NCBI GenBank assembly: GCA_038373885.1
Contig: JAWZYV010002521.1
Span: 248,001 to 312,000 of the forward strand
DNA from: Cheiracanthium punctorium
Lineage: Eukaryota > Arthropoda > Arachnida > Araneae > Cheiracanthiidae
Direction: 5' to 3'
Length of the DNA: 64,000 nucleotides
The notes beneath the pieces are model-generated. The model had not been told where the DNA came from and did not search any database. It worked only from the letters and a program-made list of their open reading frames with translations. How positions within the stretch are numbered: position 1 is the stretch's first letter; each line of letters begins with the position of its first letter. The translations under genes were made by a program, and so were the position numbers. Of the stretch, positions 25,244-35,524 are shown piece by piece.

Positions 25244-25787
25244 GGTTTAAATTGTTTGTGACATTCGTTCCTGTAAAACAACTTTTAGTGCAATGCATCG
25301 AAATTAGTCCGGTAAAGCACGCGTAATAAGTTGTCAAAATAGATGCACTTAATTGACTTCTTTTTTCTTTTTTCTTTTTTGTAAACTACTTGGATAGTTT
25401 CCGAGATGTAAGTAATGATACATATTTGTTCTTTTTATATAAATAAGCTTAACCCTTTGAATAGCCAAAATTTCTTATCAGATACCTACCGTTTTCACTG
25501 TATTTTTATTAACCAAAACCTGTGCAAATTATAAACAAATTTTGATAAACCTGAAAGTAGTATTGGGAGATGATTAACTCTTTTATTTCATTTAATTATT
25601 ATTACTATTATTATGATTATTAAAACTGCCTGAACTTTGGAGAATTTCTTCAGCTTTCACTCAGTGGTGCATGAACTGATTTTTTTCAAAGAAGAAGGGT
25701 TTGTATGCTTTCTTTCTTTTGAGTTTTTAATCAAGGTTCAGTTAGCCTCTTCGCTTATATCAGTAATAAAGCAAGACTCTGTGGATT

Positions 25788-25920
25788 CGCTGTTGATCTA
25801 ACGGTCTGGAATTTTAAGCAGTTTTTCTAGGTAAACCAGGTTACCAGGTGTAACGTGAATACGCGTTAGAACCCCTTAGTGCTCCATCCAAGTCATTCCC
25901 CTAGATAGATAGCCCACCTG
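25788..25920 (+). repeat. SINE fragment (3' body)
   Basis: TGTTGATCTAACGGTCTGG followed by TGTAACGTGAATACGCGTTA matches the body of the SINE copies at 48122 and 60784. The tRNA-like head is missing (5' truncated). Confidence 0.65.
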
Positions 25921-26162
25921 GAGTTTCGCCAAAATATTTCTTCAAGACACATCTTTTAAGATTCCCCATCTGCCTTTGAATGTCTCTCTAGGACCCTGAA
26001 CAGTTTAAGCTGGCTTCAGTAGTAGATTAAACCCCATACACTCATTATTTTTACTTAAGCAATTATCTAGACTTGTTTTAAAGAAGAAACGATATTTCAT
26101 ATTCGCACATTTTAAAAGAAGTACAGAGGTTTAGCTTCAACTTTGTAAGGTACTTAGTTTAA

Positions 26163-26587
26163 CCCTTTAACACGTAGTGGTCCCGCTCTGGGAACACACA
26201 ACTCTGACGTTTTGACTGTTGCCAGTCACGAAGAATAGATTTGATTTCTATAAAAATAGTTGCGGGTGATATAGCTCCACGAGAATCCTTTACTTTTAGC
26301 ACGCCCTTTTCCGTAAAAAAATGGTCACGATTATTTTTAACAGCACTGACATCTGCTAAAAAATGAAAGAATGCGAGAACAGCTGGATAGATTGCCCAAT
26401 GCTGAGAAAAAGGCTGTCGTTGCCATCGCTTGACTTAACTACCAGCAAGATGGCGGACGATCGAAACGTTCATCGCGCGCCACAGATCTAGAGACCCTTT
26501 TTTGACGGTAGAAAACTGTGCCTTAAGTCGAGTGATGGCAACGGCTGCCCTTTTTTCAGCATTGGGAAAGAGTTGCGCCTCAGAGGG
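26163..26587. mobile_element. piggyBac-like MITE, copy 2 (TTAA target duplication)
   Basis: TTAA at 26159-26162 and 26588-26591; ends CCCTTTAACACG and, reverse-complemented, CCCTCTGAGGCG. The interior shares CTGGATAGATTGCCCA, the inverted GTTGCCATC/GATGGCAAC pair and a centre reading AAGATGGCGGACGATCGAA with copy 1 at 12294-12678. Non-coding. Confidence 0.75.
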
Positions 26588-27296
26588 TTAATTCTGTTTG
26601 CAAATTAAATGAATTTGAATAAGAATATTATTTCGAATATGAACACACTTGATTTTAACATTCTTTTATATGAACTGCATGAAAACTGAACGCGTGTTTC
26701 AGGAAGTAAAAAAAAATCCCCCTTTCACCAACAAACACCAGCTAAAAACTTTTACCGCCAAACATATGCACAGGTAAGAAGATATACAGTTAAATAAAAT
26801 TAAAATTACACTAACCATTAGTAATTTATTTACTTTTCAGTTTGCTTTTCTATCTACGTATTTGTCAGTGAATGTCATGCTGTTAAGGAAGGGAGGGCTT
26901 CTGTATCTCTTGAAAATTATATTTAGAATTTACTTTTCTTATGCATGTTTTGTATATTTTAAAAATACTAACGAATTCATTCGTCCTGTGCTAAATAAAA
27001 ATAATATTTTTAATAAATAAATGATAAATATAAATTGAATGCTCAAAATACTGCAATTCATGTATGGTTATTTTTCTTGATTATGAATTTTATGTATCTT
27101 GTTGTTCTTTTACTATTTTGCTTTTATGCTTTCCTCATTATATTTTAATTTCACTCTAGAGTTTTGATACCGTTACCAAACTTGGTTTCCTTTTCTTCAT
27201 TACTGTTATTTTGATCGTACATTCTTTTTCCCTTAGGAATGGCAATATTCTGTTTCGCTTCAATTTCCTTTTGTTTATATTTGTTCAATTATCTTG

Positions 27297-27550
27297 GCCT
27301 CACCTTGGCCGAGTGGTTATGTCACTCGAAATGGTAGACGGAAGGTGTCTGTTTCAAAACCAGGTACGCCTACATAACAGTTCGGAGTTTTCTGTGTTTT
27401 TTTCCGAAACTTGCGTAAATGCGGATTAGGGCCCTTTAGAAAAACCCCCACGGAGGGCACCCCCTTGTGCTGTCTGTCTGACTTGAATTTATAAGCGGCC
27501 TTTGAGCCAAGCACACAAATCCAAAATAAATGTTACACAACAACAACATC
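27297..27550 (+). repeat. tRNA-derived SINE with CAA-repeat tail
   Basis: A near-perfect Pol III A box TGGCCGAGTGG (27306-27316), as in Ser/Leu tRNAs, a weaker B box in CTGTTTCAAAACCAGG, then a body with TAGGGCCCTTTAGAAAAAC and the tail ACACAACAACAACA. Full-length or nearly so. Confidence 0.75.
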
Positions 27551-29700
27551 AATTATCTTCTGTTTTTTATTTACTTTGCTGGAGGTTAGAGAATATTTTC
27601 ATCCCGAGAAAGGAAGAACTTTTGTACATCTGGAAACGTACGTAATATATATATATATATATATACCTTTATTACGTGTGTTTTATACGTTTCATGTAAT
27701 TAATTGGTTATAATGATTTAAGTCTATTATTATTAAATCGCTTAATTTAAAAGTTTTTTTACGATGAACTTTAATGTAATGACTTGACCTTTAAAAAAAA
27801 TCTTTTTAAAATAAATTGGGAGTCAAAAGTAAATGTGCCCTATTTTACAAAATTTAGTTACCTCCAAGTTAAACCCAAGGAGGTTTTTTTTATCAAATTT
27901 TTTCTCAAATAATTGTTTAACCTTTTAAAAATAGTTTTCCCAATTTTTCTCCATTTCTTTTATGGTTTATCACGGTTGGCAGGCGAAGGTAAATGTGTGC
28001 TTTTGCTACAGAACTGGTAATAATTCCTGTTAGCGGAAGTGTGACCTAACAGAAAATAGCAAACTAAAATGTCGTTCGCTGAGTATGTATAAAACAATGT
28101 ATATTCGTAAAATGTTTACACGGAATGTAAGCACGAGCACTTTACTAGAAACTGAAATATTTCAAGGAATTAATTATCGCTATATATTTCTTGCTGTTTG
28201 ATAATAACTCTATTTTTTTACATTTCACTCGTTATTTAACAGAAGGACTTTTGAAAAACGTCTGGTTTTAAAGCGACTTTCATAATAATTCAGGTGTTGG
28301 ATAACATGATGAGATTTTTAATCACTCTATAAATTTGACAGAATTCCATAAAACACATGTACACCAATTCAGAAAAAGTACTCGAATAATAGCCAAATTT
28401 TTTGTTTTAGTTCTGCGAGTAATTAATAAGTTTTTGATAAAACACATAATTAGAAGAAATATGAGAAATTGTTTTTATATATCATATAATTCAATTATAC
28501 GCCGAGAAATATTTTAAGTGTGAAATTGACACACGAAATTCGACTTACCCTCAAATGTACTTTTGAGGGTGCATACACCAGACCATACACAGTAGAGGAA
28601 GAGAGGAGGGTATTATGGAATACCATTTAAATTTCTAATAATAAGTTTACCGGTTGGAAAAAACCACAAAAGCATACGAGTATAGTATAAATAATTGTAA
28701 TGAACTGTCATTTGTAAAAAAGTACTATTTTATTTGCTGTTATAAAAAAATTAAGTTACAATTATTAGTTAATATGAAATATGATTCGTGAAACATGAAA
28801 CATAGTTCTTTTTAACCATAAAATCCATGTTAAAATTATGAGCAAGTTATTTCTGCTTCGAGTCTATTTACAAAAGTCGCAGACGTAATCTTTTATCTTT
28901 GCCCGTGCACAGTCAAGGTCAGCTCACAGAAAACAGTTGAATTCACCTTTGATTTTAGGAGAGTTTTCTGTTCTGAGTCTTCCTGTTCTGTTAGGAGAGT
29001 TTCTGTGTTCAAAGATACTTCAGCATTTTTCATCTCCTGTTCTTCAGTTATGGCATAAAATCCGCTACAGTATTACTTAGTATTCTATAATACCTGACTC
29101 GCCATCTTGATATATGAACCATTAAACTGGTGGGCAAAACATGATAGCAAAGAAACGACAACAGTTGAAATGTTTGAAAACTTAGCCGTAAAAAGTCTTT
29201 AAATCGACAAAATCCACGTTGGTCTGCAGCTTGTGGTAAGATAACAACAAGCCATCAACTAGCACCGCACTTATCTTGGGAAACTTTATTGAATAGTTCA
29301 TGTATTGTCACGTGACAGCAGCACCAAATAGAGCCCAGACGTCAATATTTCGTATTTCCCGGCTATTTGAAAGTATCCTCCTCTCCCCTACTTATGAATA
29401 ATTTTATTTTAACGGTAGATAACTACAGGTCAAAAAGATTTCAAGAGGCTTAAATAGGTATATTGTAGAACAAGGGTCAGCAGACTTTGAAGAGAGAAAA
29501 TCCAACTTGTCAAGAATAAAAGGATAATGAAGGTATTAGAAAGCCATATTAATATGTCAGCTGCTCCAATACAAACTCTAGTCTGACGAACGATAAACGC
29601 CTATGCGAAAATTGCAATCGGTCCTACCCCAGGCTGCTATTCAGGTTTCTGATAATTGATTAACATGAATTTTATTTTATCATCTTCAGAACCTACGTAA
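27551..29700. other. Non-coding, AT-rich
   Basis: No gene recognised. An (AT)n run lies at 27645-27665, just downstream-strand context of the SINE's flank, and a small inverted repeat ACCCTCAAA / TTTGAGGGT at 28547-28570. Confidence 0.45.
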
Positions 29701-29739
29701 ATCTCAATTTTAAGAAAAGATGGAGAACTATTGGGAGAC

Positions 29740-30770
29740 TAGAGTTAAGACTAAGTCAGACACACGTGGGCAGATGGCTAAATGTCAATACTTGTGTGAC
29801 TTACAGACTTTAGTAGCATTTTCTAGCTGCAGATTCGGCATCCAGGAGGTTAAGCCAAGAACTGCCAACTCTTACGACCAGCGCCGATGCCTGATATTCA
29901 TTATGTGCACGAAGGAATTGAACTGAAACTTTGACTCAATTCAGATCCTTCTTTGCTGCAGAGATGGGATGGTTTGTGTCAATATCAACCTTGACATAAG
30001 GGTTCATGAATGTGGTCACTGGTCAGTGAGAAGATCAGCGATTTTTGTGCCACTCATGTCACGACAGAGAAGGGGATGTTTGAAGGGGGCACATCAATAT
30101 GCCCACTATAGGGCTAATTAATGGAGAGCTTTTGTCTTTACGGATGAATCCAGGTTTAGCCTCAAAAACGACAGTAGGCGTTATACTACTGTCGTTTTTA
30201 TTTGGAGGGAACCTGGATCCCGTTATCATTCACCAAACATCCGTGAAAGAAATGCATACGCAGGCGGCAGTGTTTGCAGTGGGATCTCTTTGGGTGAACG
30301 CACAGACTTCCCTTTCTCTCTGCATGGAACCATGAATACTCAGATCTATAGAGATCATATCCTTTATGCTTATAGATGCACTTATGCCGGGCAACAGGTG
30401 ATAATATCCGGATTCAGAGATATTTATAGACCGATCAGGGCTCTCACCTTGGATGGTTATCTTCAGGAAAAAAAAAAAAAATCAGGGCATTGAGTGGCCA
30501 CTTCGATCACCGGACCCAAATTATGACATGCCTAATTTGATTTCTTTATATAGTTGGGGCGTGATTCTGTTTTCTTTGGCAACTACTGGATATCACGTGG
30601 ACTAAAAGAGAAAGAATTGGGAAAGTCACAGGTTTTGAGAGTTGTTGAAGAGCTGCAATGATGGCTAGGACTCGGTATTGGATTTTCTTCAGCAGATCAT
30701 TTTACCCGGCAAAATGGCTGCCCATTTTAGATCAGATTACTCGATGGCGACGGGAAACATAACAAACTTA
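29740..30770 (+). pseudogene. Tc1-type transposase pseudogene
   Basis: Successive frames read Tc1-family landmarks in the right order: an HECGHWSVRRSAIFVPL stretch near 30010-30060 corresponding to the N-terminal DNA-binding half, then WRAFVFTDESRF with the first catalytic Asp (about 30121-30156), an FIWREPGSRYHSPN segment, NAYAGGSVCSG, PFSLHGTMN, a DGYLQE segment and a SPDPNYD remnant where the family has SPDLNPIE. Several frameshifts and stops, including one at an A run (30470-30481), break it, and the catalytic Glu is lost. Terminal inverted repeats were not located. Long dead. Confidence 0.85.
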
Positions 30771-30980
30771 GAAAAAGTAATTTCCATCTAAAAGCATACT
30801 TCATTTAGTAAACTAAGTCATATTTCTGTGCATGAAAGACTGTATCTCTAAATAAATTTATAACAAATGTTATGAAACCCAAATTTTAGAAAAATTCTAT
30901 TTAGACCCGTAATACTGTGATCGCTTGAATACCGCCATTGCGTCTTCTTCACTTGGCACAGCTAGTTTATGTGTTGCCCG

Positions 30981-31057
30981 ATAGATACCGCTACCTGTAT
31001 GGAAGAAAACATATATGGATCGTTTTGCCCGCTAGGATCATTTTACACCACCTTCCT
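30981..31057 (+). repeat. Diverged dispersed repeat, copy A
   Basis: GCTACCTGTATGGAAGAAAA plus GCTAGGATCATTTTA recurs at 31501-31575. The family is unknown. Confidence 0.6.
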
Positions 31058-31187
31058 CTAATATATTTTGCTTTGATTTAAAACGAAAAGAGGAATTATT
31101 TTTCTTACACAAATGTTGGTTTATTATACTCCTCGATACTAGTATTTATAAATGTACATAAATGTTATCTATGTATCAAAGACAAAA

Positions 31188-31241
31188 TAATTAATAATAA
31201 TAGTAATAATAATAATAATAATGTTAATAATAATAATAATA
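31188..31241. repeat. (AAT)n microsatellite
   Basis: TAATAA-type trinucleotide run, interrupted at two positions. Confidence 0.9.
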
Positions 31242-31319
31242 CCAATTTAATGGAAAATAGGGGAAATAGGGGACATGATTTAGGACAAATTAGGAACATG
31301 TTTGTGTGTTACCTGGTAG

Positions 31320-31496
31320 CAGTTGCGTAACCAGAAATTTTTCATGGGGGGTTGGAGGGTTATGACTACTGCAACTCACATATGTACGTATACGTGTGTG
31401 TGATAAGGAAGAGAAGAATATACATTTTGTAGGGCGAAAAATTTCTCATGGGGAGGGAGGTTGTGACCCCCTATTTCCCCCTTGGCTGCGCTCCTG
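31320..31496 (-). mobile_element. hAT-like MITE (CAGGGGCGTAGCC family), copy
   Basis: Inverted relative to the copies at 39900 and 52938. Ends CAGTTGCGTAACCAG and CTTGGCTGCGCTCCTG are imperfect inverted repeats. Flanks CCTGGTAG (31312-31319) and CCTAGTAG (31497-31504) are a 7/8 match, supporting an 8-bp target duplication. The interior (AACTCACATATGTACGTATA) is shared with the other copies. Confidence 0.75.
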
Positions 31497-31500
31497 CCTA

Positions 31501-31575
31501 GTAGATAGCGCTACCTGTATGGAAGAAAACATGTGGACAACGTCGCCCACTAGGATCATTTTAGTCCCCTCGCCT
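31501..31575 (+). repeat. Diverged dispersed repeat, copy B
   Basis: Matches 30981-31057. It lies directly between the hAT-like MITE and a foldback element. Confidence 0.6.
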
Positions 31576-31590
31576 CTCCTTCCCCTATAA

Positions 31591-31826
31591 GAAATAAGAC
31601 TTTTTGAAATGGAAGTTCGAAATATTTACAATCGCTCCGACTCTCATCAAGAATCACACACAGCAGATTGTAAATATAAATACAAAAATATCAACATTTA
31701 GGTCAATGGCTTAGCAAAAGGCTCAAAAATCCAGTCTTTATATTTAAAATCTGCTGTTTGGGGTATCTGATGAGAGTCGCAGCTTTTGTAAATATTTCCA
31801 ATTTCCATTTCAAAAAAAATTATTTC
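31591..31826. mobile_element. Foldback MITE with ~80-bp inverted arms
   Basis: From GAAATAAGACTTTTTGAAAT at the left to the complementary ATTTCAAAAAAAATTATTTC at the right, about 80 bp of each arm pair with few mismatches (for example CGACTCTCATC near 31640 against GATGAGAGTCG near 31770, and CAGCAGATT against AATCTGCTG). The short centre is unique. Non-coding; superfamily undetermined. Confidence 0.75.
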
Positions 31827-34170
31827 ATAACTACTTTTTTTTCTCCAAACATATGACCAGCCCACTGCATGCTGCTGCTTGGAGGGATGTTTTAGTCATC
31901 AGTTTCTTTTACTTTTACTTTTCATAATTTGATTGTTTTATGCTGCATTTGCAATAATTCAATAGTAGTTTTTGTCATTTTTATGAAATTTTATGGATTC
32001 TTGCAATTGTTCTAGTAATGCAACTTTACATAGTAGAAACTTTCTTTAATATACATATACACTTGTCTTTAAAAATTACCTTCCATTATTACAAAACAAG
32101 TAAAGAAAACTTAAAATTAAATTTTTATTTCTACAATTACGATTTAAAATGTAACTTAGTAAAAATATTGCTTTAAAACCTCTTTTAATTACAAATTACA
32201 ATTTTATTTGAAACAAATTTATACAAGGGATATTCTAAGTGTTGAACTGTCTCCAATAGTTTTTAAGAAAAAGAAAAAAAAAAAAAAAACTAATCAAGAT
32301 CTAAGTTCTGTCCCCATAGATAAATTTTATCGCTGAAACATCTATTCATAAATGAATATTTGATTTCAGAATTAAAATTTTCATTTACAACATAGCATCG
32401 TGTTATAGATGAAAAAATAGTAAAAAAACTATCTTTTTAAAGCAGATCGAACTAAGTGGACATGCTTATGCTACTATTTATTTATTTATTCTATGGAGTA
32501 TTGGAATTGGCATAAACTACATGCTTCACAAACACCCATAATATTAAATAATGTACGTATATTTTTTCAAATTGCGTATTTCCTATTTATAAAATGGATT
32601 TTATCAGTGTAAGAGTCAGACTATCGCAAGAAAGCAGTTTAGTGTTTGTTTACTTTAATAGAAGGTGCTATTTGAAAATGCCGGTTGCCAACTATTGCAA
32701 CATTGTTTTTTAAAATAAAACTATATTTAAATCTTTCTCTAAAAATATACTGAAAGTTTAGAGAAGTAGAGACTAGTAGATTAGAGAAACAGCTTTATTT
32801 AATACTTATTTAAAACGCACCAACTGCAACTGTTTGATAGAAAAAGTTTTTAAAAATTCAAATGCAGAAATGTATGAAAATTGATTGTAAGACATTTTAC
32901 ACTATTTTGCTTGTAAAATGGATATTTCAGAGAATGCAACTGATACCATGAAGAAATAAAAATAAAATGAGTTATATAAATTTTTCATTAAGAATTTTTT
33001 TATAATTTATTATTTTTATTGAATGTCTGTTTGCAGTAAAAAGCTGATGAAGATTGCTCACGTGAAAAAGAATTATTTTGATATCATAGACGAATTTATT
33101 CTGCAATTCCTAATCTATATAAGAGTTAAGCTATGATATTAAAGAGTAAGCTATGAGATTAAATGAAAGAAATTTCATGAAAGATAATGAAAGTGCAGTT
33201 TATCTGCCTAACAGTAGTTTATCTGAATGACTGGTTAATAATACCATAACGCAGATCTTTAAAAAGAAAACCTAAGCTAACTAAAGACTTTTTTTTTAAT
33301 AATTTTATTGCTTAAAATAGTCACTAAATTTGACTATATTTAAGTTTATTATTATTAATATATTAAGAAAGTTCTATAATGCCCCATGTTCAAGCCTGCT
33401 TCCTTCTTTAAATATGTATGTACAAGTACGAAAATGTAGTGATAAAGCCATTAAAACAGCTAAAACACAGCGATATGGTAAAATTTAAGGAATGAGGGTT
33501 TAAAAAGCAAAGTAAAAGTGCGATAAAAATGACGCTCAACAGTACTTCGGAAAATACACACTTTCCATTTGAATAAATGATTGGGTATATAAATTTGCAC
33601 GAAAGATTTAAATCGAAATAGATGTAAAATATATATCAAAAATTATTTTATTAACTCAAAAAGTAAAAGATTTCTAGTTAAAAATGTTTCTTAGAATATT
33701 AAATGCATAAACAGCTATATGGAAAAATGAAACCTTTGCGCAAGTTTTATACATGATCTGAAGTTCTAAGAAAAATAGTTCCTTTTTTCTGTTTGTTTAA
33801 TTGGATGCGAAATTCAACATTTTCTAAAATGACTGTTACTGGCAAAAGTGACACAGGACTGCTTACTGAAAATTTATAGCTATGAATGAGTTCTTTGTGC
33901 TACAAAAACTACCGGCTTCCTAGAATAAAAATTGTAAATTTTATTTTTGCATTGCATATTTCTGAGTTATTAATTTTTTTTGCTCGAAATATTCAATAGT
34001 TTAGATTATATTAAAAAAATTAATTAATTACAATGCTCTTCATTTCGCAGTTAAACGTGATACTAAAATACATGTAATTAACTATAATAGAACTAATAAT
34101 CAAAAGACTTTCTATGTTTCAATGGATGGTTAGGTAAAGAAAAAGGTATAAACACCTGTAAAAGTTATAC
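31827..34170. other. Non-coding, AT-rich, immediately upstream of the dac promoter
   Basis: No gene or transposon recognised. It contains an A run near 32276-32290 and a minor 21-bp direct repeat at 33121-33163. Confidence 0.45.
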
Positions 34171-34594
34171 TATGCTCTGTCAAGTACTCATGACAAGCAC
34201 TCTGAGAAATAGTCACACCCCTCCCGACACTATTACAGAAATCTACAAATTTTTACGAGATATCTACTTTTTTTTTAATTCTCCCCGAAAGTTGAAGTCC
34301 TCTTACCCTAAATGCGCCATGAGAAGTTTTTCGAACGGAAGTCGGACATTCCGCGCGGCAAGTGAGGAAAAAGGTATCCCATCTTTTCTCCCGAGGACTC
34401 TAAGAGACTATCCCGATCATCTCAGCTACAAAATAGACAGACACCCATAGCTGGGCAATCACCGGCTTCTCCCCCTTCGCCATTCCCATATACCAGAGAG
34501 TTGAAGGGAGACCGAAAAAAAAAAAATAGTATATCACGAAAGAAAAGTGGGTAAACGGGAGAACAGAAACCGGGAGAGAGTACGAACCAGAATT

Positions 34595-34798
34595 ATGAGC
34601 GCGGTTCGCGTGTCGATGACGTCACGGCCATCGAGTGCCGCCCCTGACGGCACCTCATTGGCGGCAACTCCGGCCGGGAGGTTGAACTTGGTCCGCCGCC
34701 CCCGGCTCACCCCCTCTCAGCATCACTCGCCTCTGAACCGTGGGCGCAGTTTGTTTGGAACTTTTGCTTCGGCACGTGTTGAGGAAAGTATCGTCTAG
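34595..34798 (+). CDS. Possible upstream ORF (67 codons) in the dac 5' leader
   Basis: ATG at 34595 (A at -3) opens a 67-codon frame, rich in Arg, Ser, Pro and Ala, ending with TAG at 34798, 19 nt before the dac ATG and in a different frame. If the transcript starts upstream of 34595, this uORF would be read first and could dampen or gate dac translation. No domain is recognised. It lies in the GC-rich block, where stop codons are rare, so the open frame may be chance. Confidence 0.3.
   Translation: MSAVRVSMTSRPSSAAPDGTSLAATPAGRLNLVRRPRLTPSQHHSPLNRGRSLFGTFASARVEESIV
34617..34624. promoter_or_regulatory. CRE palindrome TGACGTCA
   Basis: Perfect 8-bp palindromic ATF/CREB-type consensus about 200 bp upstream of the dac ATG, inside the GC-rich promoter block. 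Binding is inferred from the consensus only. Confidence 0.4.
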
Positions 34799-34817
34799 CG
34801 AATTCTTGGTAAAAAGA

Positions 34818-35524
34818 ATGGACGTCTCGGGGATATCTTCCCCGACCCCGGGCATGACTTCGCCCAGGTCATTGCAGACCCCACCCAATCTGGACAACAT
34901 GACCCTCGCCAACAGTGACCAAAACACGCCCCGCGTGGTCAGCCCCAAGCAGCAGCATGTGCTGGGGTCACCGGGGTCGTCCCTTGGCCGGAGTTCTTCG
35001 GTCAGCCCCCCAAACCCAGCGCTTTCTCTGGTGACCACCAAGCCGCAATATCAGACTGCACCCCAACCAAACGGTAGTCTATCCTACCAAGGGACTACGC
35101 AACCAAACGGTGGACCTTCGGCCTTACCGCGAAGCATGTTGCATCCTCAAATCACCCACGCACCCCTCGGGTATCACAGGTCACTCCACCCGGCGTCTTC
35201 GCCCCCTGGGATACCCTCGGACTTGACCACGAACGACTGCAGGCTCATCGACTACAGGGGAGCCAAAGTCGCAGCATTTCTAGTTCAAGGTGACTATCTG
35301 CTCTGCCTGCCCCAAGCTTTCGAACTGTTCCTGAAGCACCTCGTAGGTGGACTGCACACAGTGTACACGAAACTCAAAAGACTGGACATAACTCCGATCG
35401 TCTGCAACGTGGAACAGGTTCGAATTCTGAGAGGGCTCGGAGCCATTCAGCCAGGTGTCAACAGATGCAAACTCTTATCTTGCAAAGACTTTGATGCACT
35501 CTATAAGGACTGCACGACAGCAAG
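34818..35524 (+). CDS. dac: Dachshund (dac), first coding exon: N-terminus plus DACHbox-N domain
   Basis: Nuclear transcriptional co-regulator of the retinal-determination and leg-patterning network. The exon gives 235 full codons plus two bases. The first in-frame ATG is 34818; the 26 codons open upstream contain no ATG, and the context (A at -3, G at +4) is strong. Residues 1-138 are low-complexity, rich in Ser, Pro, Gln, Asn and Thr, with a repeated QPNG. Residues about 139-232 are the DACHbox-N (SKI/SNO/DAC) fold, with the family-invariant blocks LPQAFELFLKHLVGG, VYTKLKRLDITP and NVEQVRILRGLGAIQPG, then CKLLSCKDF. The exon ends CAAG|GTAAGT at 35524/35525, splitting an Arg codon after two bases (phase 2). 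In known Dachshund proteins a basic PGRPPKR-type segment follows about here, so exon 2 should begin with it; the C-terminal DACHbox-C is not in the window. Spiders and scorpions carry two dac paralogues; which one this is cannot be told from one exon. Confidence 0.96.

Larger units (their letters stand above)
34300..34817 (+). promoter_or_regulatory. dac: Probable dac promoter and 5' UTR, GC/CpG-rich
   Basis: Base composition changes sharply from AT-rich DNA to GC- and CpG-rich sequence from about 34560, continuing through the dac N-terminal codons. It holds a full CRE palindrome TGACGTCA (34617-34624), an E-box CACGTG (34773-34778) and GC boxes such as CCGCCCC around 34640-34700. No obvious TATA box is placed close to the start codon; a TATA-less, broad promoter is inferred. 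The transcription start is not determined. Confidence 0.55.

Noticed and set aside
34740..34817. N-terminal extension of dac by 26 residues
   Set aside because: It would start at GTG; the first ATG is 34818 and a non-ATG start is not needed.
34655..35041. 128-codon minus-strand open frame overlapping dac
   Set aside because: Antisense shadow of the GC-rich dac exon; it only mirrors the dac codons and has no domain.
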